Notes: generated by a model not told the origin, from the letters alone. Counted from the stretch's first letter, positions 1 through 10,193 are shown. The stretch is DNA of 64,000 bases from Bacteroidota bacterium (GCA_016717725.1 JADKFA010000001.1:248001-312000); one strand, 5' to 3'. Translations and numbers: made by a program.

Positions 1-1041
1 CTGTTGTTAAAACAAAATTAACGCCTGCTTTTTCTAACACGCTCGCATTTGCTGGGGCCATTTCCCAATGACGCAAATCGTCCAAGTTAATATTTAATGC
101 ATCAAAAGGATTTGAAACATCATATGCTTTTGGAAAATTTAGTGTAACGATGAATGTCGATTTACTCTTCGCAATTTCATCCACACGTTTGTACTCATCA
201 CCTCCTCCGCGAATACAATAATTTTGACCAAACTCTTTTCCAATTAGATTTGCTCTTAATGCAGAACGATAATCATTCACTTCAAAAAGTTGCAGTAAAT
301 TTTGATTCGCATTCCATGCCGCTAAGGAAATATCAAAATCTTTTTCCTTCGCATAATTATACCATTGTGCATCCAAATACGTTTGGCGAATCAAAGCAAT
401 ACTACCCATCAAAGAAGAGGGATAATCTTGCGTTGATGTTCCTTTATTAAATGAAAGAGCATTTACTGCTTTGTCTTTTAAAATAAGTTTATGGATATCG
501 CCATCGCCCATCAACACAACAGCTCCTGTTCCTCTCGCAATACCATCTTTCTGTAATGACAAGCCAATACCAAAACCAAGTTTACGAAATTCTTGTGCTT
601 CTTTGCATTAGCAACGAAAGCCACATACGCATCAAATTCCGGATGAATCGCTTGATTCCAGCTAGTAGCTCCTGCCGCAGTCGACTCCGCTTGCGGTTTG
701 CGCTCACGACGATTTACGGGTGCTGCGATCTTCGTATCTGCCTGACCGTAGTCGGTGTAAGCATCGATAAAAGAAGGATAAATATATTGTCCTTGCACAT
801 CATAAACGATAGCATCCGAAGGAATATTAATTGCATTTCCAACACCAATCACTTTACCTTTTTGGATAAGCAAGGTAGCGTCCTTCAACATATTTCCGGG
901 TTCAATGACAATGTTGGCATGCTTAAAAGCATAAACCAATTCACGTTCATCGGCAAGGCCAATAACGGGTTGGGTAGATTGCGCATGAAGAGATTGAATC
1001 CCAAAAAACAACGTGCATAACAATGTTAGTATTTTTTTCAT
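1..1041 (-). pseudogene. Imidazolonepropionase-like amidohydrolase, frameshifted, 3' end beyond the window
   Basis: The minus strand starts at ATG 1041 with a signal peptide (MKKILTLLCTLFFGIQ, then SLHAQ), followed by the N-terminal beta-sandwich typical of secreted Bacteroidota amidohydrolases (KHANIVIEPGNMLKDATLLI, then VYDVQGQYIYPSFIDAYTDYG). The reading frame breaks near position 615. The DNA gives NAKKHKNFVN, whereas the next frame continues as EFRKLGFGIG and stays open to position 1 (GTGAVVLMGDGDI, FEVNDYRSALRANLI, EKAGVNFVLTT). One missing A in an A-run restores a single protein. Family members are periplasmic or surface metal-dependent hydrolases of unknown substrate. The metal-binding His residues usually near the N-terminus are not evident, so activity is uncertain. 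It may be an intact gene with a sequencing error. Confidence 0.75.
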
Positions 1042-1137
1042 GGGGATATGAGGGCAGGGCAACGAAGGTAATAGTTTTATAAGCGTAAGGGATTCCTCCC
1101 ACTCAAAAAAATGAGGTAGGAGAATTAACTGCCAACC

Positions 1138-2637
1138 ATGAACTCAGCCGAGCTAAGAAACTCTCAAGAAGCGTCATTTCAATTGTTTCGACTTCCGAAA
1201 GAAAAGATTGTCCTCGACTTTGTGGTTCAAAAGTTAGGCGAAGGAGCGAGTCCCGAACGCTATGAAATCTTAGAATCGGTGCTGGACATGTACCGTACTT
1301 CCACGGGCTTCGACCCTTTTGCGCTATCGAAAGGGCGCTTCAAACGACTTAAAGCAGCCGAATTCAGAGCTTCCCTTTTTGAGCTTGACAAAGAAATTGG
1401 CCAACTGATTTCAAGCGATGAATACAAACAATTTATTGCTGAAAAATCAAATTTCACACCGCTCTTCAAAGAATATGTGGAGCTCGGACAAGCCATTCAA
1501 ATTCATCCTGCACTTTCCCTAACCAGCGAATTAGAATCGTTTGAAGCCAAATGCGAAAATGCGGAATCGGAAGAAATATTATTGTGCTTATATCGACAAC
1601 AAACCCATTTTTTAGAAGTAGTACATCAAGGTGACGGAATCGAAAAATTTATTGAGAAGTACGATACGTTAGTGGAGCGACAAAGTCAACGCCAGCGTGA
1701 AGTTCGTTTAGGTTTTGAATTAATTCGATTGGAGCAATCGGCCGACAAAGGACAACAACAAGAAGAACAAGTTGTAAAAGTATATGAAGAATTGGGAGTG
1801 CTCCTTACCTTGGCTTCCTCAACACTTAATAAATACCAGCTACTTTTAAAAATAATACGTGCAAGCCTACTAACGGCATCGCCATACCGTTATTTAGCTA
1901 CTTACCTCGACTACCTCCAATCATCACATCAAGAGATCCTACTCTTTCTTCCAGAAGCAAAGCGAAAAATCTTTACAGTACTTGCGCAATACAGCGTTTC
2001 TTCATCTAAAGAACAACGTTTAGCATGGCTTGATGCAGCGGAATTAGAAGCAAAACATCAAGAATTACATGATGAGCGTCCGGGCTTTCGTTTCATTCGT
2101 TGCATCATTGAATCCGATGCTGGAAAAATTGATGCGGCTATTAAATGCCTCAACGAAGCCGAACATCTAATTTACAAAGCCAGCACACGAAGTTTAAGTT
2201 CTCGCAATAATTGGATTCGACTCAGTGAATATCGCAGTTTACTTTTTGCATTGAAAGTGTTGCAAGGAGAAACCATACCCACCGAACGCTTTTTACAATT
2301 GCAGCAATTGGCAGAAGACATGGGTCGACATCGTCAAGAAATTTCAGTTTTACTTTTAGAATGGAAAGGCTTGCAACATTATATTTTCAATGATTTGGAG
2401 CAAGCTTTAACTTGCTTTGATAGAGCTAAATCCTATCGCAAAAATAAAGGGGAGCATCCTTGGGAAATATTCGATAAATACTTCTGTTCGAAACTAAGCA
2501 AATCGAAAAAGAAAAGTGAGTCGGCTCAGTACGCACTGCTTCTTCGGGAAATGAAAGAACCTTTTTATTCGGCTATTATGGGAGAAATAATCGAACTCAT
2601 TGAATCAAAGAAAGCAACCAAAGCTATTGTGGAATAA
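1138..2637 (+). CDS. Hypothetical all-helical protein, 499 aa
   Basis: I do not recognise this protein. It starts at ATG 1138, has no signal peptide or membrane segment, and is rich in Leu, Glu, Lys and Gln in short helical stretches. The C-terminal half (about residues 280-430) has helix-turn-helix spacing resembling degenerate TPR repeats (for example GKIDAAIKCLNEAEHLIYKA and LEQALTCFDRAKSYRK), suggesting a cytoplasmic scaffold. It is divergent from the amidohydrolase gene and about 100 bp from the downstream binding-protein gene on the same strand. No catalytic motif is visible. Confidence 0.7.
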   Translation: MNSAELRNSQEASFQLFRLPKEKIVLDFVVQKLGEGASPERYEILESVLDMYRTSTGFDPFALSKGRFKRLKAAEFRASLFELDKEIGQLISSDEYKQFIAEKSNFTPLFKEYVELGQAIQIHPALSLTSELESFEAKCENAESEEILLCLYRQQTHFLEVVHQGDGIEKFIEKYDTLVERQSQRQREVRLGFELIRLEQSADKGQQQEEQVVKVYEELGVLLTLASSTLNKYQLLLKIIRASLLTASPYRYLATYLDYLQSSHQEILLFLPEAKRKIFTVLAQYSVSSSKEQRLAWLDAAELEAKHQELHDERPGFRFIRCIIESDAGKIDAAIKCLNEAEHLIYKASTRSLSSRNNWIRLSEYRSLLFALKVLQGETIPTERFLQLQQLAEDMGRHRQEISVLLLEWKGLQHYIFNDLEQALTCFDRAKSYRKNKGEHPWEIFDKYFCSKLSKSKKKSESAQYALLLREMKEPFYSAIMGEIIELIESKKATKAIVE

Positions 2638-2742
2638 ATTTATTTTCTGAAGATAAATAGGCTTCCTTTAAAATTCCATCCAAAAAATAAATGAAAGAAC
2701 TTTAATCTGTTCTTCCTATCTTTATTCCATAGAAAACATACT

Positions 2743-3723
2743 ATGAAAATTCCGAATCGCAAATCCATATTGTTTATACTTTTACTTAGCATTCATTTTC
2801 TCCTTTCATCATGTCAATCCACCCATGATAAAAACATTCCTGTTATTGGCTTCATCGATTTTGTTGAAGATGCAACGCTGGCACAAGCTCGACAAGGATT
2901 TTACGATGCACTTAAAATTTCAGGATACAGTGAAGACCGAGGCACCTTAAAAATAATTTACAGAAACGCACAAGGAGATCAGGCGGTATTACTTCAAGCA
3001 GTGGATTATATCATTTCACAAAAACCTACCTTCATTGCAACCAATACTACTTTGTCTACCATCAACACCGTTCAGCGCAACAAAGAAATTCCAATTTTTA
3101 TGATGGTTGCACCTCGACCTGATATAGCAGGTCTCACCAATAAAGCTGGAGAAAATCCGCCTAACTTATTTGGTGTGTATGAAACCTTAGATTATATTGA
3201 TACTTCTGCTGCTTTGATTCAACAATTATTTCCTACTGCTAAAAAAGTGGGGACCATTTACAGTGCATCCGAATCGCAAAGCATCGACGCTTTGAATCGA
3301 CTCAAAGCAAGTTGCAAAAAAATGGGAATTGAATTAGAAGCGATTCCAGTTACCAATTCATCGGAGACACAACTCATCACTGAATCTTTACTCAGCAAAA
3401 ACATTGATGTATTCTTTGCATTGCCCGACAATGTTATTTTTTCTTCCTTTGAAACCGTAGTGAAATCTTGCAACGATAAAAACATTCCCATCATCACCAG
3501 CGAAGCCGGATTGGTGAGCAGAGGAGCATTAGCCAGTTTTGGTGCCGACATGTATCAATGGGGATATCAATCGGGTTTACAGGCAGCGCAGTTCTTAAAA
3601 GAAAAATCGACAAAAAATCTACAACCTCAACTTGTAAACAATCGAAAAAAAGTAATGAACGAACAAGTTGCCAAGCAATTCAAAATAATTCCTGATAGTT
3701 CATTCACATTAATCACCCCATAA
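2743..3723 (+). CDS. ABC transporter substrate-binding lipoprotein, TrpX/DUF534 family
   Basis: This 326-aa protein has a lipoprotein signal peptide ending in LLSSCQS (lipidated Cys24). It belongs to the ABC_sub_bind (DUF534, TrpX-like) periplasmic-binding family: an early strand IPVIGFIDFVEDATL, repeated QxxxDYIISQKPTFIATN, MVAPRPDIAGLT, and late strands NIDVFFALPDNVI and IITSEAGLVSRGALASFG. The family carries ligand to an integral membrane permease; in streptococci the system has been linked to tryptophan. The matching permease and ATPase lie downstream at 4266 and 5135. The 540-bp gap between binding protein and permease contains an interspersed repeat, so the operon may have been split by insertion. 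The ligand here is not predictable. Confidence 0.87.
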   Translation: MKIPNRKSILFILLLSIHFLLSSCQSTHDKNIPVIGFIDFVEDATLAQARQGFYDALKISGYSEDRGTLKIIYRNAQGDQAVLLQAVDYIISQKPTFIATNTTLSTINTVQRNKEIPIFMMVAPRPDIAGLTNKAGENPPNLFGVYETLDYIDTSAALIQQLFPTAKKVGTIYSASESQSIDALNRLKASCKKMGIELEAIPVTNSSETQLITESLLSKNIDVFFALPDNVIFSSFETVVKSCNDKNIPIITSEAGLVSRGALASFGADMYQWGYQSGLQAAQFLKEKSTKNLQPQLVNNRKKVMNEQVAKQFKIIPDSSFTLITP

Positions 3724-4265
3724 GTTTATCCTACAAAAAATAAAGCCAAAAAAGTTGGCAGTCCTATTTTAAATATAAATTTTAGTTTTAATTAAGATTT
3801 CAATCTCATTTTACTTGTTACTTTCTTTTACGTGAAAAGAAAGTAACCAAAGAAAGCACGCCACCCAACACCAACCCATTTTTGCAGTTTCTGCTTTCTA
3901 CAATCTTTTGCAACAACTGAACATTCTTTTGTGCTATCTCTTTTCTTCATCTGTACAGCAAAAATCGGTTCGCGCTGTTGCGTGGACGACCTCCGCACTG
4001 TACCGAACGAAACTTAATATTATTAATATTTATTGCTCGAAATATGCTCACTTTTGCGTATAATTAATTGGACGACCTATTAAATATAATTGGTATTAAA
4101 TAATGTTGACCAAGAATTGCCTCAAAATTAATGTCAGTGCTAATCACGACAAATCATAGATTTATCAATGAATTTTCACCCTAAGGATTTCCGTTCTCGA
4201 CCAAAGTGACGGGGTACAACTGTCATTTCTAATGACAATTAAAGTATAAATATTATTTTAGCAAG
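3724..4265. other. Gene-free gap carrying an interspersed repeat
   Basis: There is no credible coding frame. The bulk is copy 1 of an interspersed repeat (3812-4130) also found at 26245-26898. The last 130 bp before the permease start is AT-rich and probably holds its promoter, but I see no clear box. Confidence 0.6.
3812..4130 (+). repeat. Interspersed intergenic repeat, copy 1
   Basis: About 319 bp beginning with a strong hairpin (TTACTTTCTTTT-acgtg-AAAAGAAAGTAA), then CACGCCACCCA, a middle block containing GTGGACGACCTCCGCACT, and ending TTGCCTCAAAATTA. The same blocks occur in the same order at 26245-26898. Outside a 328-bp insertion and two small substitutions the copies are nearly equal in length (about 326 bp against 319). 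A hairpin-headed sequence of this kind (CTTTCTTTT...AAAAGAAAG followed by TAACCAAAGAAA) is, as I recall, widespread in bacterial intergenic regions. It is non-coding. Confidence 0.85.
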
Positions 4266-5138
4266 ATGAACGCAGCCTTCCTTCTCACTGCCATTTTACA
4301 AGGGCTTGCTTTTGCGGGATTAGGTTATGGGATTTATATTTCACTTCGCATCTTTAACATTCCGGATATCACTACGGATGGAAGTTATGCATTAGGTGGA
4401 GTTGTCACTGCAATATGCATTACATCGGGCATGCATCCACTTTATGCCATGAGCATTGCTGCGGTGGCAGGCGCTCTTGCCGGAATGTGCAGCGGACTCA
4501 TCCACACTTTACTAAAAGTAAATGCGCTGTTGGCTGGAATCTTAGTCATGACCGCGTTATACTCTGTTAATTTAATTTTACTAGGTCGGCCTAATTTACC
4601 ATTGATCGATATTCCTTCCTTCTTTACGTTAATCCCGTTTGGTTCAGCTTTAAGCAAATCCATATTTGCATTACTTGCATTTTTAATCTTCATCACAATT
4701 CTTCTCCGCTACCTCTTAAAAAGCGACTTCGGTATTGCCATGCGTGCTACGGGAAACAACGAAGCCATGGTACGTGCGATGGGCGTAAACGTGTCGAGCA
4801 TGAAAGTGATCGGATTGTCCATAGCCAATGCACTCACGGCGTTGAGTGGATCACTCATCACCCAATACCAAGGCTTTGCCGATATCAATATGGGAATTGG
4901 AATTGTTATTTCAGGATTGGGTGCGGTGATGATAGGCGAAGCGGTTTTTGGTAAAATAATAAAACGAAATATTTATCTTCATTTAATTGCCGTTGCCACG
5001 GGATGCATCCTTTTTCGATTAGCCATCGCCGGAGCATTATCGGCAGGTGTTGATCCCAACTACCTTCGACTCATTACTTCACTCATCGTATTAGTCATCA
5101 TTGCCTTGGCCAGTACAAAAAAGAAACAAGTGATATGA
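4266..5138 (+). CDS. ABC transporter permease, TrpY/BPD_transp_2 family
   Basis: This 290-aa polytopic membrane protein has about eight to nine hydrophobic helices. It has the LivH-like BPD_transp_2 signature: FNIPDITTDGSYALGGVVTA near the N-terminus, LKVNALLAGILVMTALYSVN, and the cytoplasmic coupling segment LLKSDFGIAMRATGNNEAMV followed by RAMGVN. It is the channel subunit partner of the DUF534 binding protein (2743) and the ATPase. Its stop overlaps the ATPase start in an ATGA, implying translational coupling. The start is ATG 4266. Confidence 0.9.
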   Translation: MNAAFLLTAILQGLAFAGLGYGIYISLRIFNIPDITTDGSYALGGVVTAICITSGMHPLYAMSIAAVAGALAGMCSGLIHTLLKVNALLAGILVMTALYSVNLILLGRPNLPLIDIPSFFTLIPFGSALSKSIFALLAFLIFITILLRYLLKSDFGIAMRATGNNEAMVRAMGVNVSSMKVIGLSIANALTALSGSLITQYQGFADINMGIGIVISGLGAVMIGEAVFGKIIKRNIYLHLIAVATGCILFRLAIAGALSAGVDPNYLRLITSLIVLVIIALASTKKKQVI

Positions 5139-5884
5139 TCCAGTTGCAACATATCAGCAAAACTTTTCATTCGGGAGAAGCGATGGAAGTAAAAGCCATT
5201 CAGGATTTGCAATTACAAATTGAATCGGAAGATTTTATTGTGGTGGTGGGTGCGAATGGTTCCGGGAAATCGACATTATTAAATTTGCTTGCTGGGACTT
5301 GTGCGCCTGATGCAGGAAATATTCTTTTTGATGGATTTTCTGTCAACCATTTACAGGAACATCAACGAAGCAAATACATTGCTCGACTCTTTCAAAATCC
5401 ATTGATGGGCACGGCGCCTGACTTAAGCATACTCGAAAATTTTCGCCTAGCCGCATTGCGCACTTCCTCAAAAAAATTGCATATTGGCATCAATGCCACT
5501 TTTCGGCAAGGCGTGGCCAAAAGTATCCAACGCGTGGGGATGGGATTAGAGAACAAATTAGATACACCCATGGGACAGCTCAGCGGCGGACAACGTCAAG
5601 CGCTTACTCTCCTCATGAGTACCATGGACAACTGCAAAATACTGTTGATGGACGAACCCACATCTGCTCTCGATCCCCGCTCATCAGAGCTCATCATGAA
5701 TCTCGCCAAAAACATCATACAAGAAAAAAAGATTTGCGCTTTACTCGTAACACATCGCTTAAAAGATTGTATTCAATTTGGGAATAGGATCCTTTTTATG
5801 AAAGAAGGGAAGGTGGAACAAGATATTTCTGACGTATCAAAAAAAGAAATTTCGTTGGAAAAACTTTATGCGTGGTTTGAGTAA
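5135..5884 (+). CDS. ABC transporter ATP-binding protein, TrpZ-like
   Basis: This 249-aa ATPase has Walker A GANGSGKST (about residues 39-47), a Q-loop around RLFQNPLMGTAPDLSILENF, signature LSGGQRQ (about 148), Walker B ILLMDEP and the switch His in LLVTHRL. It energises uptake through the permease encoded immediately upstream (4-bp ATGA overlap). Together with the lipoprotein at 2743 this is a complete three-component importer for a small, probably amino-acid-like solute. Confidence 0.92.
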   Translation: MIQLQHISKTFHSGEAMEVKAIQDLQLQIESEDFIVVVGANGSGKSTLLNLLAGTCAPDAGNILFDGFSVNHLQEHQRSKYIARLFQNPLMGTAPDLSILENFRLAALRTSSKKLHIGINATFRQGVAKSIQRVGMGLENKLDTPMGQLSGGQRQALTLLMSTMDNCKILLMDEPTSALDPRSSELIMNLAKNIIQEKKICALLVTHRLKDCIQFGNRILFMKEGKVEQDISDVSKKEISLEKLYAWFE

Positions 5885-6051
5885 TAGCTTTAAAAAATGA
5901 ACGCGGATGACACGGATAAAACGGATTTTCACGGATTCGTTCATCGCACATTGAAAAGAAGTAGATAGTCACAATGCATCATATTAGTGGATTCGCGCTT
6001 TCGTAAATTCGTAATTCGTACATTCGTATCGATTCGTAATTCGTAACCTTC

Positions 6052-7587
6052 CTAGAATTTCATTATTTTCCCTTGCACTTTATCCTTCTCAGTACTTAAC
6101 GAAACAATATAAACTCCAGATGCAATATCATTCATAAAAATTTCAGTTGTAAAATACCCACCCGCTATAACATCCACTTTCCTTTCATAAACCACTCTCC
6201 CCTCCATATCAAACAACCTCAACACCCCGCTCTTCCCTTTTAACTTCGAAGCATTAACATGAATCATATTCCACTCGGGATTGTACCAGGCTTGGAAGAA
6301 AACATCATTCTTTTCATCATTTTCGGTTAGACCTACCGTTAGTGTATCGCACGGACTCCCCACCCATGCACCGAGCTCATAATCGGGATTGTTGGGAAGG
6401 CCATTGTATGTTCTTGCACCACCGAGGTAGAAATTGAAGGGTTGAAAATCGCAGGCAAGACCTAGGGAATCGGGTTGGTTGATGACGCTGAGATTTGTGT
6501 TATAAACGTTGTATGAGGTGTCTTGATAAGGGTAATAATTTAAATAATTAGCAGCTAAGTATATATTATCATCAGGAGCTTTTCTTAATGCTCCAAGACC
6601 AATATACGTATTTGGAGCTCCATATATATGTGTTTTACTAGCAGAAATATTTGCGGCTATTAAATCAAACTGGTACAAAGAATCGGTACCACCTAAGGAG
6701 CTATATTGAGAATATGCAGACACATATAGCTTTGTTTCATCTGGTGATAAAGCCAATGAATTATAATAAGGGTATGGTTGAGCACTTCTTGTTGGTTCTA
6801 TTACAGTTGGATTAGAAAATAAACCGGTACACCTGTCAAAATCAATATACTCAATGACACCTCCCCAACTGCAAATATACATCTTCGATCCTTCTGAGTT
6901 AAAAAATAAATGTCCACCATTTTCGTAAAATAAAGCACCTATATTCTGTGTGTGATGCAAGGAAGGCCCATTTTCATTGACCAAATAAACATAAAATTTA
7001 TTACTCAAAGAATATGGTGGAGTTGGGTCGTAATCCTTAAATATTACCCACCAATCCCTACCGTTTCCATGCTTTACCGCAGCTAAACCATCAAATGCAG
7101 GTAAGTTATTTAACTGGATATTTTTTTGTGTTACAATTCCTGAATCACTGTTGGCCTTGAAATTAATAATAGAATAATAAAGACCGAAGGGATCAATACC
7201 GTTTACAACAATGTTCGTGAAAAATAAAGCTACTGAATCGTTGTTAGGCTTTGGAATAAATAGTGCGGAGTGATACCAGTCTTCCCCAAAAATGGAGTCA
7301 CCATTTTCAACTAATTTATGAAAACGGTTGTAAGCGTTATATCTTAACTGTGATGTTAAGCCATTAAAAACATAACCGGAATATAGCAATAAATTATTTG
7401 CACTATCACATAAACTTGCTGTCCCACTTCTTCCTTTATTCATAGAAATAAACGTAGCAGGATTTGAAGGAACACTCCAATCTATACCCGACGAATCTCC
7501 AAAGCACCAAACATTACCTTTGAATTTTTGGGCATGACACAAACGTGTAAACAACAATAAGTATAATATTATACTAAAATTTCTCAT
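6052..7587 (-). CDS. T9SS-exported surface protein, mosaic paralogue A
   Basis: I place the start at ATG 7587 (MRNFSIILYLLLFTRLCHAQ, a clear signal peptide); an upstream TTG at 7593 is less likely. The body looks like a beta-propeller (SLALSPDETKLYVSAYSQYS, EYIDFDRCTGLFSNP), and the last 80 residues are a type A sorting domain (GVLRLFDMEGRVVYERKVDV ending IASGVYIVSLSTEKDKVQGK). It should therefore cross the outer membrane through T9SS. Residues from about SGIVTQKNIQLNN to TLTVGLTENDEKND are almost identical, in protein and DNA, to the gene at 8434-9954, whereas both ends differ. That pattern indicates gene conversion or recombination. The function is unknown. Confidence 0.85.
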   Translation of the reverse strand: MRNFSIILYLLLFTRLCHAQKFKGNVWCFGDSSGIDWSVPSNPATFISMNKGRSGTASLCDSANNLLLYSGYVFNGLTSQLRYNAYNRFHKLVENGDSIFGEDWYHSALFIPKPNNDSVALFFTNIVVNGIDPFGLYYSIINFKANSDSGIVTQKNIQLNNLPAFDGLAAVKHGNGRDWWVIFKDYDPTPPYSLSNKFYVYLVNENGPSLHHTQNIGALFYENGGHLFFNSEGSKMYICSWGGVIEYIDFDRCTGLFSNPTVIEPTRSAQPYPYYNSLALSPDETKLYVSAYSQYSSLGGTDSLYQFDLIAANISASKTHIYGAPNTYIGLGALRKAPDDNIYLAANYLNYYPYQDTSYNVYNTNLSVINQPDSLGLACDFQPFNFYLGGARTYNGLPNNPDYELGAWVGSPCDTLTVGLTENDEKNDVFFQAWYNPEWNMIHVNASKLKGKSGVLRLFDMEGRVVYERKVDVIAGGYFTTEIFMNDIASGVYIVSLSTEKDKVQGKIMKF

Positions 7588-7595
7588 GACCAAGT

Positions 7596-8396
7596 TTATC
7601 TAATAATTACAAGTTTACATTGAGATAATGATCCTTCAGCACCGTACACTTTAACAAAGTAAATTCCTTGAAGTAAGGACTTAACATCTAAAAACCCATT
7701 TATAATTACTTTATCCATTGATAAATTACTATTAACATCAAATAATTGAATTCTTCCGGAAAACAATTCATCATTCAGCCGTATTTGAGAATAAACGGAA
7801 GCAGGATTTGGTTGAATCAGTAATTTAATTTCATCCAGTTGCTTGCTGAAAACAGCTCTTCTTAAATTGCTTTCGAGAGTTACATCATGAATTTCTAAGA
7901 ACAATACATTACGGGCTAAATAAACTGCATCTCCATATAATAGTGAATGAGAATAGGCCATATCTAAAAGGAAGGAACTGTCCTGAGCGCTCAAAGTAGA
8001 ATCAAAAACAATTTTGGTGAGATATAAATTATAAAAAGCAGATAAATATTCTTCCTGTTCGTTGGTATCATTAATTCCTGCTAATATTGCAGCTGCATTG
8101 CTATATTCTCTTTGTGATATCAAAACGGCAATGGAATCGTATTTTTCAAGGTTACTTTGCTTCATAGAATAGTAAAAATCGATAAAGGAAGCATCACTTT
8201 CATCGTCCATATCGATTAATGAAGTATCACTTTTAAGCACTTTATAGGTGATTACTTTTCCGTTATACCTAAAACCACTTTGATAATTTTCATCATAACG
8301 GGCAGAATCCGCAACTACAGCACCAAACAATTCATTGCGGATGTTAAGGGATAATGGAACACCGGTATTTAGTCTCATGAGTTTACTTCGGAACAA
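7596..8396 (-). pseudogene. N-terminally truncated T9SS protein remnant
   Basis: A 266-codon frame that begins without any signal peptide but ends in a T9SS sorting domain (LLIQPNPASVYSQIRLNDEL ... GIYFVKVYGAEGS). The only starts are TTG 8396 and ATG 8378, and the frame is open upstream to a TAA near 8425, directly after the stop of the neighbour at 8434. A T9SS cargo without a signal peptide cannot be exported, so this is most likely the 3' piece of a longer gene whose 5' part was lost when the flanking paralogues were duplicated. The stop lies 8 bp before the ATG of the next gene. Confidence 0.65.
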
Positions 8397-8433
8397 TTTT
8401 TCCGAACCGTTTTTGCGAAAAACACCTTATTCA

Positions 8434-9954
8434 TCATTTCATAACTTTACCTGAAAGATAATCTTTTTCCGTTAATAAATTAACAATATATATCCCTTTT
8501 GTTATCCCTTGCATGCCAATTTCAGTGGTCACATATCCACCCGAAATCACTTCAATTTTTTTATCATATATCAATCTTCCCTCTAAATCATACAACCTTA
8601 AACTCCCTGAATTCCCTTTCAATTTCGACGCATTCACATGAATCATATTCCACTCGGGATTGTACCATGCTTGAAAGAACACATCATTTTTTTCATCGTT
8701 TTCGGTTATGCCTACCGTTAGTGTATCGCACGGACTCCCTACCCATGCTGCTAGTTCGTAATCGGGATTGTTGGGAAGGCCATTGTATGTTCTTGCACCA
8801 CCGAGGTAGAAATTGAAGGGTTGAAAATCGCAGGCAAGACCTAGGGAATCGGGTTGGTTGATGACGCTGAGATTTGTGTTATAAACGTTGTACGAGGTGT
8901 CTTGATAAGGGTAATAATTTAAATAATTAGCAGCTAAGTATATATTACCATCAGGAGCTTTTCTTAATGCTCCAAGACCAATATACGTATTTGGAGCACC
9001 ATATATATGTGTTTTACTAGCAGAAATATTTGCGGCTGTTAAATCAAACTGGTACAAAGAATCGGTACCACCTAAGGAGCTATATTGAGAATATGCAGAC
9101 ACATATAGCTTTGTTTCATCTGGTGATAAAGCCAATGAATTATAATAAGGGTATGGTTGAGCACTTCTTGTTGGTTCTATTACAGTTGGATTAGAAAATA
9201 AACCGGTACACCTGTCAAAATCAATATACTCAATGACACCTCCCCAACTGCAAATATATATCTTCGATCCTTCTGAGTTGAAAAATAAATGTCCACCATT
9301 TTCGTAAAATAAAGCACCTACATTCTGTGTATGCTGCAAAGCAGGTCCATTTTCATTGACTAAATATACATAAAATTTATTACTCAAAGAATATGGTGGA
9401 GTTGGGTCGTAATCCTTAAATATTACCCACCAATCCCTACCGTTTCCATGCTTTACCGCAGCTAAACCATCAAATGCAGGTAAGTTATTTAACTGGATAT
9501 TTTTTTGTGTTACTATTCCGGAATCATTGTTGGCTTTGTAATTGACGATAGAATAATAAAGACCATAATTCAAAGAGTTTGTAACACTTACCGAAAATAA
9601 ATAAATTATTGAATCATTCACACCCGGAATAAGGATAACTGAATGATACCAGTCTTGAAAATATATTGTATCACCATTGGGTATTAATTGATGGAATTTA
9701 TTTAAAACCCATCCTCTATTATTCGCAGGCTCCTTTTTATACACGGAATAAATTAATAAGTTCCCTAAACTATCGCAAATACTTGCCGTCCCACTCCTAC
9801 TGTGAATCATTGATCTAAAAAAATTAGGAGAACTAGGAGATGTCCAATCAATTCCTGCCGAATCACCGAAGCACCAGACGTCGCCTTTATATTTTTGAGC
9901 CTCCATCTCCCCAAATCCAAAAAGGAATAAAAACAAAAGGAGTAGGTGCTTCAT
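8434..9954 (-). CDS. T9SS-exported surface protein, mosaic paralogue B
   Basis: This 506-aa protein has signal peptide MKHLLLLFLFLFGFGEMEAQ, a conserved opening YKGDVWCFGDSAGIDWTSP, a propeller-like middle and a C-terminal type A sorting domain (SLRLYDLEGRLIYDKKIEV ... GIYIVNLLTEKDYLSGK). The middle (roughly 8720-9530) differs from the corresponding DNA at about 6340-7140 by only a few bases per hundred, whereas the N-terminal 150 codons and the sorting domain are clearly diverged. It is predicted to be a cell-surface or secreted protein of unknown ligand. Confidence 0.85.
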   Translation of the reverse strand: MKHLLLLFLFLFGFGEMEAQKYKGDVWCFGDSAGIDWTSPSSPNFFRSMIHSRSGTASICDSLGNLLIYSVYKKEPANNRGWVLNKFHQLIPNGDTIYFQDWYHSVILIPGVNDSIIYLFSVSVTNSLNYGLYYSIVNYKANNDSGIVTQKNIQLNNLPAFDGLAAVKHGNGRDWWVIFKDYDPTPPYSLSNKFYVYLVNENGPALQHTQNVGALFYENGGHLFFNSEGSKIYICSWGGVIEYIDFDRCTGLFSNPTVIEPTRSAQPYPYYNSLALSPDETKLYVSAYSQYSSLGGTDSLYQFDLTAANISASKTHIYGAPNTYIGLGALRKAPDGNIYLAANYLNYYPYQDTSYNVYNTNLSVINQPDSLGLACDFQPFNFYLGGARTYNGLPNNPDYELAAWVGSPCDTLTVGITENDEKNDVFFQAWYNPEWNMIHVNASKLKGNSGSLRLYDLEGRLIYDKKIEVISGGYVTTEIGMQGITKGIYIVNLLTEKDYLSGKVMK

Positions 9955-10124
9955 GATATAAAGGTAAGGAAAATAATTATTTGAGTTACATAAAAATTGA
10001 GCTTCGGATCGGAGTATGCTTCAAGCTACTAGCTTCAAGCTTCAAGGGTGAACAGAGGAGATAGGTATTTTACTTCCAACAATCTTTACCCCTGCGCCCC
10101 CTGCGCATCTCCGCGTTCCTTGCG

Positions 10125-10144
10125 CCTGCCTGCCGGCAGGCAGG
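10125..10144. repeat. Perfect 20-bp palindrome CCTGCCTGCCGGCAGGCAGG
   Basis: A GC-rich perfect palindrome in an AT-rich gap. It sits inside a degenerate Bacteroidota intergenic repeat, between ...CTTGCG and GTTAAA. The related sequence at 14003-14043 reads ...CTAGCGGTTAAAA with no palindrome, so the palindrome looks inserted. The same core CTGCCGGCAG recurs at 30502. Confidence 0.8.
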
Positions 10145-10193
10145 GTTAAACTGTGAGTTATATGCAGTAGAATACTATTTAGAAGAAGGTATT

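Noticed and set aside
556..1020. 154-codon plus-strand frame
   Set aside because: It is antisense to the conserved amidohydrolase coding sequence and has no family resemblance.
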